Source: Streptomyces sp. TSRI0281
GTDB taxonomy: Bacteria; Actinomycetota; Actinomycetes; Streptomycetales; Streptomycetaceae
Reading direction: 5' to 3'
Assembly: GCF_001905125.1 (NCBI RefSeq)
Contig: NZ_LWLE01000010.1
Span: 62,001 to 126,000 of the forward strand
DNA length: 64,000 nucleotides
The translations under genes and the position numbers were made by a program. This document shows, piece after piece, positions 1 through 7,209 of the stretch (position 1 is the first letter of the stretch; every line of letters starts with the position of its first letter). The notes under the pieces are model-generated. The model did no database searches, had not been told where the DNA came from, and saw only the letters and a list, made by a program, of their open reading frames with translations.

Positions 1-1
1 C

Positions 2-337
2 TACCTCTTCGGGACCCCGGGCCAGGAACGTTTCTGGTTCATGTGGAACGACCTGGTCAACGGGGCGCTCGGTGGCGTCGTGATCGCCGACACCCGGCGG
101 CTCGACACCAGTTTCGCCTCGATCGACTTCTTCGAGAGCCGGGACATCCCGTTCGTCGTCGCGATCAACTGCTTCCACGGCCACAACACCCGTACCAAGG
201 ACGAGATCCGGTCCGCGCTCGACCTCGATCCGCATGTTCCGCTGCTGATCGGCGACGTCCGGGAGCGGCCGTTCGGGCGCGATGTGCTGCTCGCGCTGGT
301 GGACCACCTGATGAGTCTGCCCTCGGCGGCCGGCTGA
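2..337 (+). CDS. cvnD: Conservon GTPase CvnD, 3' part only
   Basis: This is the C-terminal end of a small Ras/MglA-like GTPase; the start lies before the window. The reading frame opens directly with the G3-type motif FGTPGQERF, the form typical of Streptomyces CvnD proteins. It continues with the conserved segment VVIADTRRLDTSF and a G4-like AINCFHG. About 111 residues are present of a usual 190-200. It closely resembles the complete CvnD at 25.6-26.3 kb, so a second conservon probably lies upstream. A flavin monooxygenase follows 62 bases downstream on the same strand, in the slot often taken by a P450 in other conservons. By family knowledge it would act at the membrane with CvnA, CvnB and CvnC. 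Confidence 0.85.
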   Translation, partial: YLFGTPGQERFWFMWNDLVNGALGGVVIADTRRLDTSFASIDFFESRDIPFVVAINCFHGHNTRTKDEIRSALDLDPHVPLLIGDVRERPFGRDVLLALVDHLMSLPSAAG

Positions 338-399
338 CCCGCCGCCGCCCCTCCTCCTCTGTACCTCTTCTCTCTCACCTTTCGTATCGGAGATCCGAG

Positions 400-1533
400 A
401 TGGCATCACCCCTGCGCGTACTGATCCACGGCGGCGGGATCGGCGGGCTGACCCTCGCCGTCGCGCTGGCCCGTCGCGGTCACACCGTCGAGGTCGTCGA
501 ACTGCGTGACGAACTGGACGCGCTCGGCGTCGGCATCATCCAGCCCTCGAACGCCCTGCATGTCATGCGGGAGATCGGGGTCCTCGACGACTGCGTGAAG
601 GCGGGGTTCGCGTGGGAGGTGCTGACCATCTGCGACCCGGCCGGTGCCACGCTCGCCAAGATCCCGCAGCCGCGCATGGGCGACGCCCCCTCCAACAACG
701 GCATACCGCGCCCCGCCCTGGCCAAGGTGCTCGGCGACGCCGCCGCCGCTGCCGGGGTGCCGATCCGCTTCGGTACGACGATCAGCGAGCTGGCCGACGA
801 CGGCTCCGGCGTGGACGTGACCCTGTCCGACGGCTCGGCCGCCCGCTGGGACCTGGTCGTGGGCTTCGACGGCATCGGTTCACCGCTGCGCACCCGGCTC
901 TACGGCGACCGCTTCCGCCCCGAGTACACGGGCTTCGCCAACTGGCGGGTCACCGTGCCCCGTCACCCCGAGGTCCAGGGTGTCGTGATGAGCACGGGCA
1001 ACCAGGCCGCCAAGGCGCTGCTGACCCCGATCACGGACGAACTGATGTATCTGGGTGCGGTGTTCGCCGAGGCCGAGGACTTCCGGCCGGACCCGGAGCG
1101 GGCGCACGAGGAGCTCGCGGAGCGGCTCGCCGGATTCACCGGCCCGGTCGCCGAGGCGCTGCGGGACGTCACCGACCCGCGGGCCGTGGTGTACTCGCGG
1201 ATCTCCCAGGTGACGGTCGAGGAGCCGTGGCACGTGGGCCGGGTCGTGCTGGCCGGTGACGCCGCGCACGCGAGCACCCCGCATCTGGCGCAGGGCGCGG
1301 CGATGGCCGTCGAGGACGCGCAGGTGCTGGCCGAGTCGCTGGACGCCGAGGACGGCGTGGCCGCCGCGCTCGCCGCCTGGGAGGCCCGGCGCCGGCCGCG
1401 TGCCATGTGGGTGCAGAGCATGTCGCGGGCGATCCTGAAGCAGGAGACCGGCAACGCGACGACGCCGGAGGAGGACGAGCTGCTGAAGGTCGGCATCCCC
1501 GGCGCCGCCCATGTCCTGGTGAAGCCGTACTGA
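400..1533 (+). CDS. FAD-dependent aromatic monooxygenase
   Basis: A 377-residue class A flavoprotein monooxygenase of the salicylate hydroxylase/PHBH type. The N-terminal Rossmann motif HGGGIGG (residues 10-16) binds the FAD ADP moiety. The DG motif VVGFDGIG is near residue 157 and the GD motif VVLAGDAAH near residue 287. The ATG at 400 was chosen because GGAG lies 7 bases upstream and the GxGxxG motif then sits at the normal distance from the N-terminus; the open frame itself extends further upstream. It could be the last gene of the partial conservon or belong to the aromatic catabolic cluster beginning at 1.6 kb on the other strand. Substrate unknown; hydroxylation of an aromatic ring is inferred from the family. 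Confidence 0.85.
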   Translation: MASPLRVLIHGGGIGGLTLAVALARRGHTVEVVELRDELDALGVGIIQPSNALHVMREIGVLDDCVKAGFAWEVLTICDPAGATLAKIPQPRMGDAPSNNGIPRPALAKVLGDAAAAAGVPIRFGTTISELADDGSGVDVTLSDGSAARWDLVVGFDGIGSPLRTRLYGDRFRPEYTGFANWRVTVPRHPEVQGVVMSTGNQAAKALLTPITDELMYLGAVFAEAEDFRPDPERAHEELAERLAGFTGPVAEALRDVTDPRAVVYSRISQVTVEEPWHVGRVVLAGDAAHASTPHLAQGAAMAVEDAQVLAESLDAEDGVAAALAAWEARRRPRAMWVQSMSRAILKQETGNATTPEEDELLKVGIPGAAHVLVKPY

Positions 1534-1558
1534 TCCGCCGTGCGTGCGTGACGTCGTC

Positions 1559-1601
1559 CGCCGGTGGGCGGGTCCGGTCCGACCGGGCCCGCCCACCGGC
1601 G
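1559..1601. terminator. Bidirectional hairpin terminator
   Basis: A 20-base stem (1559-1578 with 1582-1601, one G-U type mismatch, 3-base loop) lies between two convergent genes. Its length and position suggest a terminator for both. There is no T-run, which is usual in Streptomyces. Confidence 0.75.
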
Positions 1602-1612
1602 CGTTCGGGGCC

Positions 1613-2014
1613 TCAGGGCAGCACGGCGATCCCGTCGAGCTCCACCAGAGCCGGTTCGTCCCAGAGCCGGACCGCCCCGATGACCGCCATCGCCGGATAG
1701 TCCCGTCCGGCCAGCCGCCGCCAGACGCGGCCCAGTTCGGAGGCGTGGGCGCGGTAGTCGGCGACATCGGTGGCGTACACGGTGACCCGGACCAGGTCCG
1801 CCGGGGCGCCGCCCGCCGCGCGCAGGGCGGTGAGCAGATTGGTGAGCGCCGTCGCGAACTGCTCGGGCAGGGTGCTGCCGGTGATCTTGCCGTCCGGGTC
1901 GAGGGCGGTCTGTCCGGCGAGGAAGACGAGCTGCCCGCCGGTGGCCGTGACGGCGTGCGAGAAGCCGGTGGGCGGGGCGAGTTCGGCCGGGTTGATCCGT
2001 TGGACAGGGCTCAT
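1613..2014 (-). CDS. RidA/YjgF-family protein
   Basis: A 133-residue member of the RidA/YER057c/UK114 family, which as trimers hydrolyse reactive enamines and imines. The ATG at 2014 overlaps the stop of the acyl-CoA dehydrogenase as ATGA, so the two are translationally coupled. At the position of the catalytic arginine of canonical RidA (PARS in E. coli), this protein has PAMA, with Met109. It therefore belongs to a subfamily lacking the carboxylate-binding arginine and probably does not act on 2-aminoacrylate. In this operon a role in removing the amino group of an enamine-type CoA intermediate is attractive but inferred. Family assignment is firm; function is open. Confidence 0.85.
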   Translation of the reverse strand: MSPVQRINPAELAPPTGFSHAVTATGGQLVFLAGQTALDPDGKITGSTLPEQFATALTNLLTALRAAGGAPADLVRVTVYATDVADYRAHASELGRVWRRLAGRDYPAMAVIGAVRLWDEPALVELDGIAVLP

Positions 2015-3144
2015 GCGGGCGGCTCCGTGGTCGGGCGGGCGTACAGCTCCTTGGCGATGATCGTGCGCTGCACCTCGCTGGCGCCCTCGTAGATCCGCGG
2101 TGCGCGGACCTCCCGGTAGAGGTGTTCGAGGAGGTGGCCGCGGCGCAGGGCGCGGGCGCCGTGCAGTTGGACCGCCGCGTCGACGACGTACTGCGCGGTC
2201 TCGGTGGCGTACAGCTTGGCCATGGCCGCGCGCCGGGGTACGCCCGGTTCGCCCGCGTCGTGGGCCGCGGCGGCCGCGTACACCAGGAGGCGGGCGGCCT
2301 CGGTGCGGGTGGCCATCTCGGCGACCTGGTGGGAGACCGACTGGAGGTCGCGCAGCGGGCCCCCGAACGCGGTCCGTACGGCGGTGTGGGCCAGGGTCGC
2401 GTCCAGGGCGGCCCGTGCCATCCCCACGGCGAAGGCCCCGACGCTCGGCCGGAAGAGGTTGAGGGTGTTCATCGCGACCCGGAAGCCCCGGTCCGGTTCG
2501 CCGAGCATGTCGTCGGCGGTGACGGGTACGCCGTCGAAGTCCAGGGCGCCGATGGGGTGCGGGGAGAGCATGTCGAGGGCCGTTCCGGTGAGTCCCGGGC
2601 GGTCGGCGGGGACCAGGAACGCGGTGACGCCACGGGCCCCGGCGCCCTTCGTCGTGCGGGCGAAGACGGTGTAGAAGTCGGCCTCGGGGGCGTTGGAGAT
2701 CCAGCACTTCTCGCCGGTCAGCCGCCAGCCGTCCGCGGTGTGCTCGGCGGCGAGGGACAGGGCCGCCGCGTCGGAGCCCGCGCCCGGCTCGCTCAGCGCG
2801 AAGGCGGCGACGGCGCGGCCGGCCCGGACCTCGGGGAGCCAGCGTTCACGGTGGGCCGGTGTGCCCGCCTGGACGATCGGCGAGGTGCCGAGGCCCTGGA
2901 GGGCGAGCGCGGTCTCGGCCTCGGTACAGCCGCGGGCCAGGGATTCCCGGAGCAGGCAGAGGTCGAGAGCACCGGAGCCCAGCATCCTGCCCAGCAGGCC
3001 GAGCTCCCCCAGGGCGGTGAGGAGAGGGCGGTTGACATGGCCGGGGTCGCCCTTCTCGGCGAGCGGGCGCAGCTGCTGATCGGCGAGGGCACGCAGTTCT
3101 TCACACCAGGCGGTTTGTGCCGGATCGAGGGAGAATACCGTCAT
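2011..3144 (-). CDS. Acyl-CoA dehydrogenase
   Basis: A 377-residue FAD-dependent acyl-CoA dehydrogenase. Visible signatures are the FAD/substrate loop LSEPGAGSDAA, the KCWISNA strand, and the C-terminal block YEGASEVQRT, where the catalytic glutamate of most family members lies. The ATG at 3144 is preceded by AGAGAGG; a longer open frame upstream is not needed. It shares a divergent promoter region with the aryl-CoA ligase at 3236 and is followed by the coupled RidA-like gene. In the 2-aminobenzoyl-CoA pathway of Azoarcus evansii (from memory), ring-reduced CoA esters are processed by beta-oxidation-type enzymes, and this would be such a step. The exact substrate cannot be read from sequence. 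Confidence 0.88.
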   Translation of the reverse strand: MTVFSLDPAQTAWCEELRALADQQLRPLAEKGDPGHVNRPLLTALGELGLLGRMLGSGALDLCLLRESLARGCTEAETALALQGLGTSPIVQAGTPAHRERWLPEVRAGRAVAAFALSEPGAGSDAAALSLAAEHTADGWRLTGEKCWISNAPEADFYTVFARTTKGAGARGVTAFLVPADRPGLTGTALDMLSPHPIGALDFDGVPVTADDMLGEPDRGFRVAMNTLNLFRPSVGAFAVGMARAALDATLAHTAVRTAFGGPLRDLQSVSHQVAEMATRTEAARLLVYAAAAAHDAGEPGVPRRAAMAKLYATETAQYVVDAAVQLHGARALRRGHLLEHLYREVRAPRIYEGASEVQRTIIAKELYARPTTEPPA

Positions 3145-3180
3145 ACCGGCGCCTCTCTTGTCACGTCTTATCGCGGACCG

Positions 3181-3208
3181 TTGACTACCGTCACTCAAAC
3201 GATACGCT
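3181..3208 (+). promoter_or_regulatory. Ligase promoter with overlapping inverted-repeat operator
   Basis: TTGACT (3181-3186), 16 bases, then TACGCT (3203-3208) fits a HrdB-type promoter for the ligase. The sequence at 3181-3194 (TTGACTACCGTCAC) is an inverted repeat TGAC-N4-GTCA that overlaps the -35 box. The same core recurs at 10391-10404 before the enoyl-CoA hydratase. The likely reader is the PaaX-family protein encoded at 4914-5735; this is inferred. Confidence 0.55.
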
Positions 3209-3235
3209 CCAGAAGCGACAAGGGGGCGATCCTCG

Positions 3236-4909
3236 ATGGAGCCGAATTCCTCGCCGAGTACGCATGTGTCCACTTCACCCGCCCGCGCCGCGAGCGGGCA
3301 CACCGACACGTTTTCCCGCGATCATCTCCCGCCGCCCCACCAGTGGCCCGAGCTGGTCTTCGACCGCACCGAGCTGGGCTACCCGGACCGGCTGAACTGC
3401 GGGTACGAACTGCTCGACGCCACCATCGGCCATCTGGGCCCGGACCGCCCCGCCTTCCGCACCGACGACGGCACGGTCTGGAGCTACGGCGAACTGCGGG
3501 ACCGGGTGGACCGGATCGCCCATGTCCTGACCAGTGATCTGGGCGTCCGCCCCGGAAACCGGGTGCTGCTGCGCGGCCCCACCACGCCCTGGCTGGCCGC
3601 CTGCTGGCTCGCGGTGATGAAGGCGGGCGCGGTCGCCGTCACCGTACTGGCGCAGGCGCGGTCCCAGGAGCTGGCCACGATCTGCTCGATGGCCGGGGCA
3701 AGCCACGCGCTGTGCGATGCCCGGTCGGCCGACGATCTACTGAAGGCCCAGGTCACGGGGGTGCGGATCACTATGTACGGAGGGGACGCGCCGGACGATC
3801 TGACCCGGCTCGCCGAGGCCCGCCCCGGCCCGTACGAGCCGGTGGACACCGCCGCCGACGATGTCGCGCTGATCGCGTTCACCTCGGGGACCACCGGTCG
3901 GCCCAAGGGCTGTATGCACTTCCACCGCGATGTCCTGGCCGTCGCGGACACCTTCTCCCGCCATGTGCTGCGCCCCGTCGCCGGCGACGTGTTCGCCGGG
4001 AGCCCGCCACTGGGCTTCACCTTCGGACTCGGCGGGCTGGTGATCTTTCCGCTGCGGGTGGGTGCCTCGTCGCTGCTTCTGGAGCAGTCGGGTCCGGAAC
4101 AGCTGCTGCCCGCGCTCGCCCGGCACCGGGTCTCGGTGCTGTTCACCGCGCCGACCGCGTACCGCACCATGCTCGACCGGCTCGACGGCCACGACCTGTC
4201 CGCGCTGCGCCGCTGTGTGTCGGCCGGGGAGAACCTGCCCGCCGGCACCTGGCAGTCCTGGTACGAGCGGACCGGGCTGCGCATCATCAACGGCATCGGG
4301 GCCACCGAGCTGCTGCACATCTTCATCTCGGCCGCCGACGAGGCCATCCGTCCCGGCACCACCGGGGTCCCGGTACCGGGCTGGCAGGCGCGGGTGGTCG
4401 ACGCGGACGGCGAGGAACTTCCCGACGGCGAACCGGGCCTGCTCGCCGTGCGCGGCCCCGTCGGCTGCCGCTATCTCACGGACCCCCGGCAGACGCAGTA
4501 CGTGCGCGACGGCTGGAACATGACCGGCGACACCTATGTCCGCGAGCCGGACGGCTACTTCCGCTACGTCGCCCGCGCCGACGACATGATCATCTCCTCC
4601 GGCTACAACATCGCGGGCCCCGAGGTGGAGGAGGCCCTGCTGCGCCATCCGGAGGTGACGGAGGCCGCCGTGGTGGGCCGGGAGGACGCGCTGCGCGGCC
4701 AGATCGTGGTGGCGCACGTGGTCCTGCGGGAGGGTTCCACACTGTCGGCGGACTCCCTGCGCGCCTATATGAAGGGCACGCTGGCTCCGCACAAGTGCCC
4801 GCGCGTCTTCTCGTTCACGGCGGCCCTGCCGCGCACCGCGACCGGCAAGCTCCAGCGGTTCCGGCTGCGCGACGGGTCCGCCCCGCCCGGCTCCCGGGCT
4901 CTAGAGTGA
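3236..4909 (+). CDS. 2-aminobenzoate-CoA ligase-type AMP-forming ligase
   Basis: A 557-residue ANL-superfamily ligase that forms an aryl-AMP and then an aryl-CoA thioester. The phosphate-binding loop AFTSGTTGRPKG is near residue 217. The hinge block YFRYVARADDMI is followed by SSGYNIAGPEVEEAL, and the C-terminal catalytic lysine lies in RTATGKLQRF. The N-terminal DTFSRDHLPPPHQWPEL resembles the start of aminobenzoate-CoA ligases rather than fatty acid ligases. The linked monooxygenase/reductase fusion supports anthranilate or a close relative (salicylate, 3-hydroxybenzoate) as substrate. The ATG is preceded by AAGGGGG. The PaaX regulator follows after 4 bases, so they form one operon. Confidence 0.85.
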   Translation: MEPNSSPSTHVSTSPARAASGHTDTFSRDHLPPPHQWPELVFDRTELGYPDRLNCGYELLDATIGHLGPDRPAFRTDDGTVWSYGELRDRVDRIAHVLTSDLGVRPGNRVLLRGPTTPWLAACWLAVMKAGAVAVTVLAQARSQELATICSMAGASHALCDARSADDLLKAQVTGVRITMYGGDAPDDLTRLAEARPGPYEPVDTAADDVALIAFTSGTTGRPKGCMHFHRDVLAVADTFSRHVLRPVAGDVFAGSPPLGFTFGLGGLVIFPLRVGASSLLLEQSGPEQLLPALARHRVSVLFTAPTAYRTMLDRLDGHDLSALRRCVSAGENLPAGTWQSWYERTGLRIINGIGATELLHIFISAADEAIRPGTTGVPVPGWQARVVDADGEELPDGEPGLLAVRGPVGCRYLTDPRQTQYVRDGWNMTGDTYVREPDGYFRYVARADDMIISSGYNIAGPEVEEALLRHPEVTEAAVVGREDALRGQIVVAHVVLREGSTLSADSLRAYMKGTLAPHKCPRVFSFTAALPRTATGKLQRFRLRDGSAPPGSRALE

Positions 4910-4913
4910 TCAC

Positions 4914-5735
4914 GTGGCCGAGTTGCACACCCCCCGTTCCCTGATCGTCACCCTCTACGGTGCCTACGGTCGTTCCCCGGGCAATGCCCCGCTGCCGGTG
5001 GCCGAGCTGATCCGGCTGCTGGACGCCGTCGGTGTCGACGCCCCGTCCGTACGCTCCTCCGTGTCCCGGCTCAAACGCCGCGAGCTGCTGGTCCCGGCCC
5101 GTACGGCCGGGGGCGCGGCCGGATACGCGCTGTCGGCCGACGCCCGCCAACTGCTGGACGACGGCGACCGGCGGATCTACCGGCATCCGGCGCCCCGGCT
5201 CGCCGACGGCTGGGTGCTCGCGGTGTTCTCCGTCCCCGAAGCGGAGCGCCACAAGCGGCACTTGCTGCGTTCGCGGCTGTCCCGGCTGGGCTTCGGCACG
5301 GTGGCGCCCGGGGTGTGGATCGCGCCGGCCGCGCTGTACGAGGAGACCCGGCACACTCTGGAGCGGCTGGAACTCGCCCCGTATGTGGAGCTGTTCCGCG
5401 GGGAACACCTCGGTTTCGCCGTGACGCGGGAGTCGGTGGCGCGCTGGTGGGACCTGGACGCCGTCGCCCGGCTCCACATGGACTTCCTCCAGCGGCACGA
5501 ACCGGTGCTGCGGGCCTGGGAGGACCGGTCGCGGGAGGATGCGGCGCCCGATCCGCGGGAGGCGTACCGCGACTATCTTCCGGCGCTGGACTCGTGGCGG
5601 CGGCTGCCGTACACGGACCCGGGGCTGCCGGAGGAGCTGTTGCCGAAGGAGTGGCCGGGGGGCCGCTCGGCGGAGGTCTTCGGGCTGCTGCACGAGCGGC
5701 TGCGGGACGCCGGGGAGCGGTTCGTACGGCAGTGA
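4914..5735 (+). CDS. PaaX-family transcriptional regulator
   Basis: A 273-residue protein with the PaaX layout: an N-terminal winged helix (PRSLIVTLYGAYGR, then SSVSRLKRRELL), a central Cas2-like domain (WVLAVFSVPEAERHKR) and the C-terminal PaaX region ending in HERL. PaaX repressors respond to aryl-CoA thioesters such as phenylacetyl-CoA. GTG start 4 bases after the ligase stop, hence co-transcribed. It is the natural candidate to bind the inverted repeats at 3181 and 10391 and to be released by the CoA ester the ligase makes; that link is inferred from context. Confidence 0.85.
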   Translation: MAELHTPRSLIVTLYGAYGRSPGNAPLPVAELIRLLDAVGVDAPSVRSSVSRLKRRELLVPARTAGGAAGYALSADARQLLDDGDRRIYRHPAPRLADGWVLAVFSVPEAERHKRHLLRSRLSRLGFGTVAPGVWIAPAALYEETRHTLERLELAPYVELFRGEHLGFAVTRESVARWWDLDAVARLHMDFLQRHEPVLRAWEDRSREDAAPDPREAYRDYLPALDSWRRLPYTDPGLPEELLPKEWPGGRSAEVFGLLHERLRDAGERFVRQ

Positions 5736-5744
5736 CCCGGGCGG

Positions 5745-5820
5745 GGTGTACGGGCGGTGCCCGGTAGCCCGAGGGGTGTGCGGGCGGTGACCGGTTGCCC
5801 GGGGGTGTGTACGGGCGGTG
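5745..5820 (+). repeat. Three 30-base tandem repeats
   Basis: The segment GTGTACGGGCGGTG or close variants occurs at 5745, 5775 and about 5806, with a period of 30 bases and a shared CCGGT.GCCCG spacer. It fills most of the 143-base gap between the PaaX gene and the GNAT gene. No gene is visible in the gap; function unknown. Confidence 0.7.
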
Positions 5821-5878
5821 GACCGCCGCCGCGCGAAATCCGGGTGCCGCGCGGTCCGCGTTCCCGGCAGGATGAGGC

Positions 5879-6703
5879 GTGACCTGGACCTTCACGGATG
5901 ACGTAGACGCGTTCCTGGACGCGGCCGGTGCTTCGCTGTCCGCCCATCCCGCCGACAACAACCTGGTACTGACCGTCACGGCGACGCTGCGGCGCCGGGG
6001 CCCGCACGCCTACGGCGAGGGCGACCCGGTGCTCGGCTGGTGGCGCGGGACGGACGGTGAGGTGGCGGGGACGCTGGTGCGGACGCCGCCGTACCCGCCG
6101 ATGCTGGGCCGGGTGGCACCGGAGGCGATCGGTCCGCTGGCCGACGTCCTGGGCCCGACGAGCATCAACGCGGACCGGGCGAGCGCCGAGGCCCTGGCCG
6201 CCGGGTGGCCGGGCCACCGGGTGGAGGTGGAGCAGCGGCTGTACCGGCTGGGCGAGTTGATCCCGCCGTCACCCGCGCCGCCGGGCCGGGCCAGGGCCGC
6301 CGCCCCCGCCGACCGGGACCTGCTCGTGGCCTGGCACCTGGCGTTCGCGGAGCAGGTCGGTCAGCCGGGCACCCATGCCGAGCGGCTCGTGGACGAGCGG
6401 ACGGCGGACGGTGGGCTGACCCTCTGGGAGGACGACGGCGTCCCGGTGTCGATGGCGGGTGTCTCGCCCATGATCGCGGGGGCGGTGCGGGTGGCGGCGG
6501 TGTACACCCCGGCGGAGCACCGGGGGCGCGGTTACGCGGCCGCGGTGACGGCCGAGGTCAGCCGGGCGGCGCGGGCGGCGGGCGCGGCGGAGGTCCTGCT
6601 GTTCACGGACCTCGCGAATCCGACGAGCAACGGGGTGTACCGGCGCATCGGGTACGAGCCGGTGTCGGACCGGCTGCTGATCAGTGCGGAGGAGCGGCGT
6701 TGA
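5879..6703 (+). CDS. GNAT-family N-acetyltransferase
   Basis: A 274-residue protein whose C-terminal half is a GNAT fold. The acetyl-CoA pyrophosphate loop is HRGRGYAAAV and the last strand NPTSNGVYRRIGYEPV is characteristic. The N-terminal 130 residues are unassigned and resemble the front half of two-lobed actinobacterial GNATs. GTG start with AGGATGAGG just upstream. It is followed by a TTG-started gene whose start overlaps its stop. It sits inside the aromatic cluster, but nothing ties it to that pathway. Substrate unknown. Confidence 0.8.
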   Translation: MTWTFTDDVDAFLDAAGASLSAHPADNNLVLTVTATLRRRGPHAYGEGDPVLGWWRGTDGEVAGTLVRTPPYPPMLGRVAPEAIGPLADVLGPTSINADRASAEALAAGWPGHRVEVEQRLYRLGELIPPSPAPPGRARAAAPADRDLLVAWHLAFAEQVGQPGTHAERLVDERTADGGLTLWEDDGVPVSMAGVSPMIAGAVRVAAVYTPAEHRGRGYAAAVTAEVSRAARAAGAAEVLLFTDLANPTSNGVYRRIGYEPVSDRLLISAEERR

Positions 6704-7209
6704 GCGAGGGCCGGGAACCCGCGCCCGAGGCCGTGTGGCTGGTCGCCGCCAATGTGGTGCGGTGGCGCCGGTACGGGGATCTGGGCCAGGAACTGCGTCC
6801 GGGCACCAAGGCGTACCGGGGCGGCACCAAGGTGTACGTCATCGACACGTATGCGGGAATGGGGCATCAGCAGCTGACCGCGGTGGGACGCGGCAGGCAC
6901 ACCAGGCGCTTCATCACCATCGATACGGCCACCCGTCATCTGCACACCTTCCGGGCCCAGTTGGTGCACAGCCCGGCCGTGGTCACCCGGTCGGTGGGCA
7001 CCGGACTTCCGCCGGGCAGCCGGGAGCGGACCGAGGAGCTGGCCGCCCTGCTGGAGCGGATCGCCCGGGAGGAGCGGCACGCCCATCACGCGGCGCCGCA
7101 TCCGGTGCCCTGCCGCTGCCACGAGTGCCTGACGGCCGCCGAGTCCGCCGAGGCCGCCGAGTCCGCCGAGGAGGGCGCCGGGGGCGGGGACCGGGTCAGT
7201 CCAGCGTGA
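6700..7209 (+). CDS. Conserved hypothetical protein
   Basis: A 169-residue protein I do not recognise. The TTG at 6700 overlaps the stop of the acetyltransferase (TTGA), implying coupled translation. The sequence has a basic central region with GGTKVYVIDTYAGMG and HTRRFITIDTATRHLH, then a CRCHEC motif near the C-terminus that could bind a metal. It ends in an Ala/Glu/Ser repeat (AAESAEAAESAEEG). Its end overlaps the convergent monooxygenase/reductase gene by 14 bases. Confidence 0.7.
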   Translation: MSEGREPAPEAVWLVAANVVRWRRYGDLGQELRPGTKAYRGGTKVYVIDTYAGMGHQQLTAVGRGRHTRRFITIDTATRHLHTFRAQLVHSPAVVTRSVGTGLPPGSRERTEELAALLERIAREERHAHHAAPHPVPCRCHECLTAAESAEAAESAEEGAGGGDRVSPA

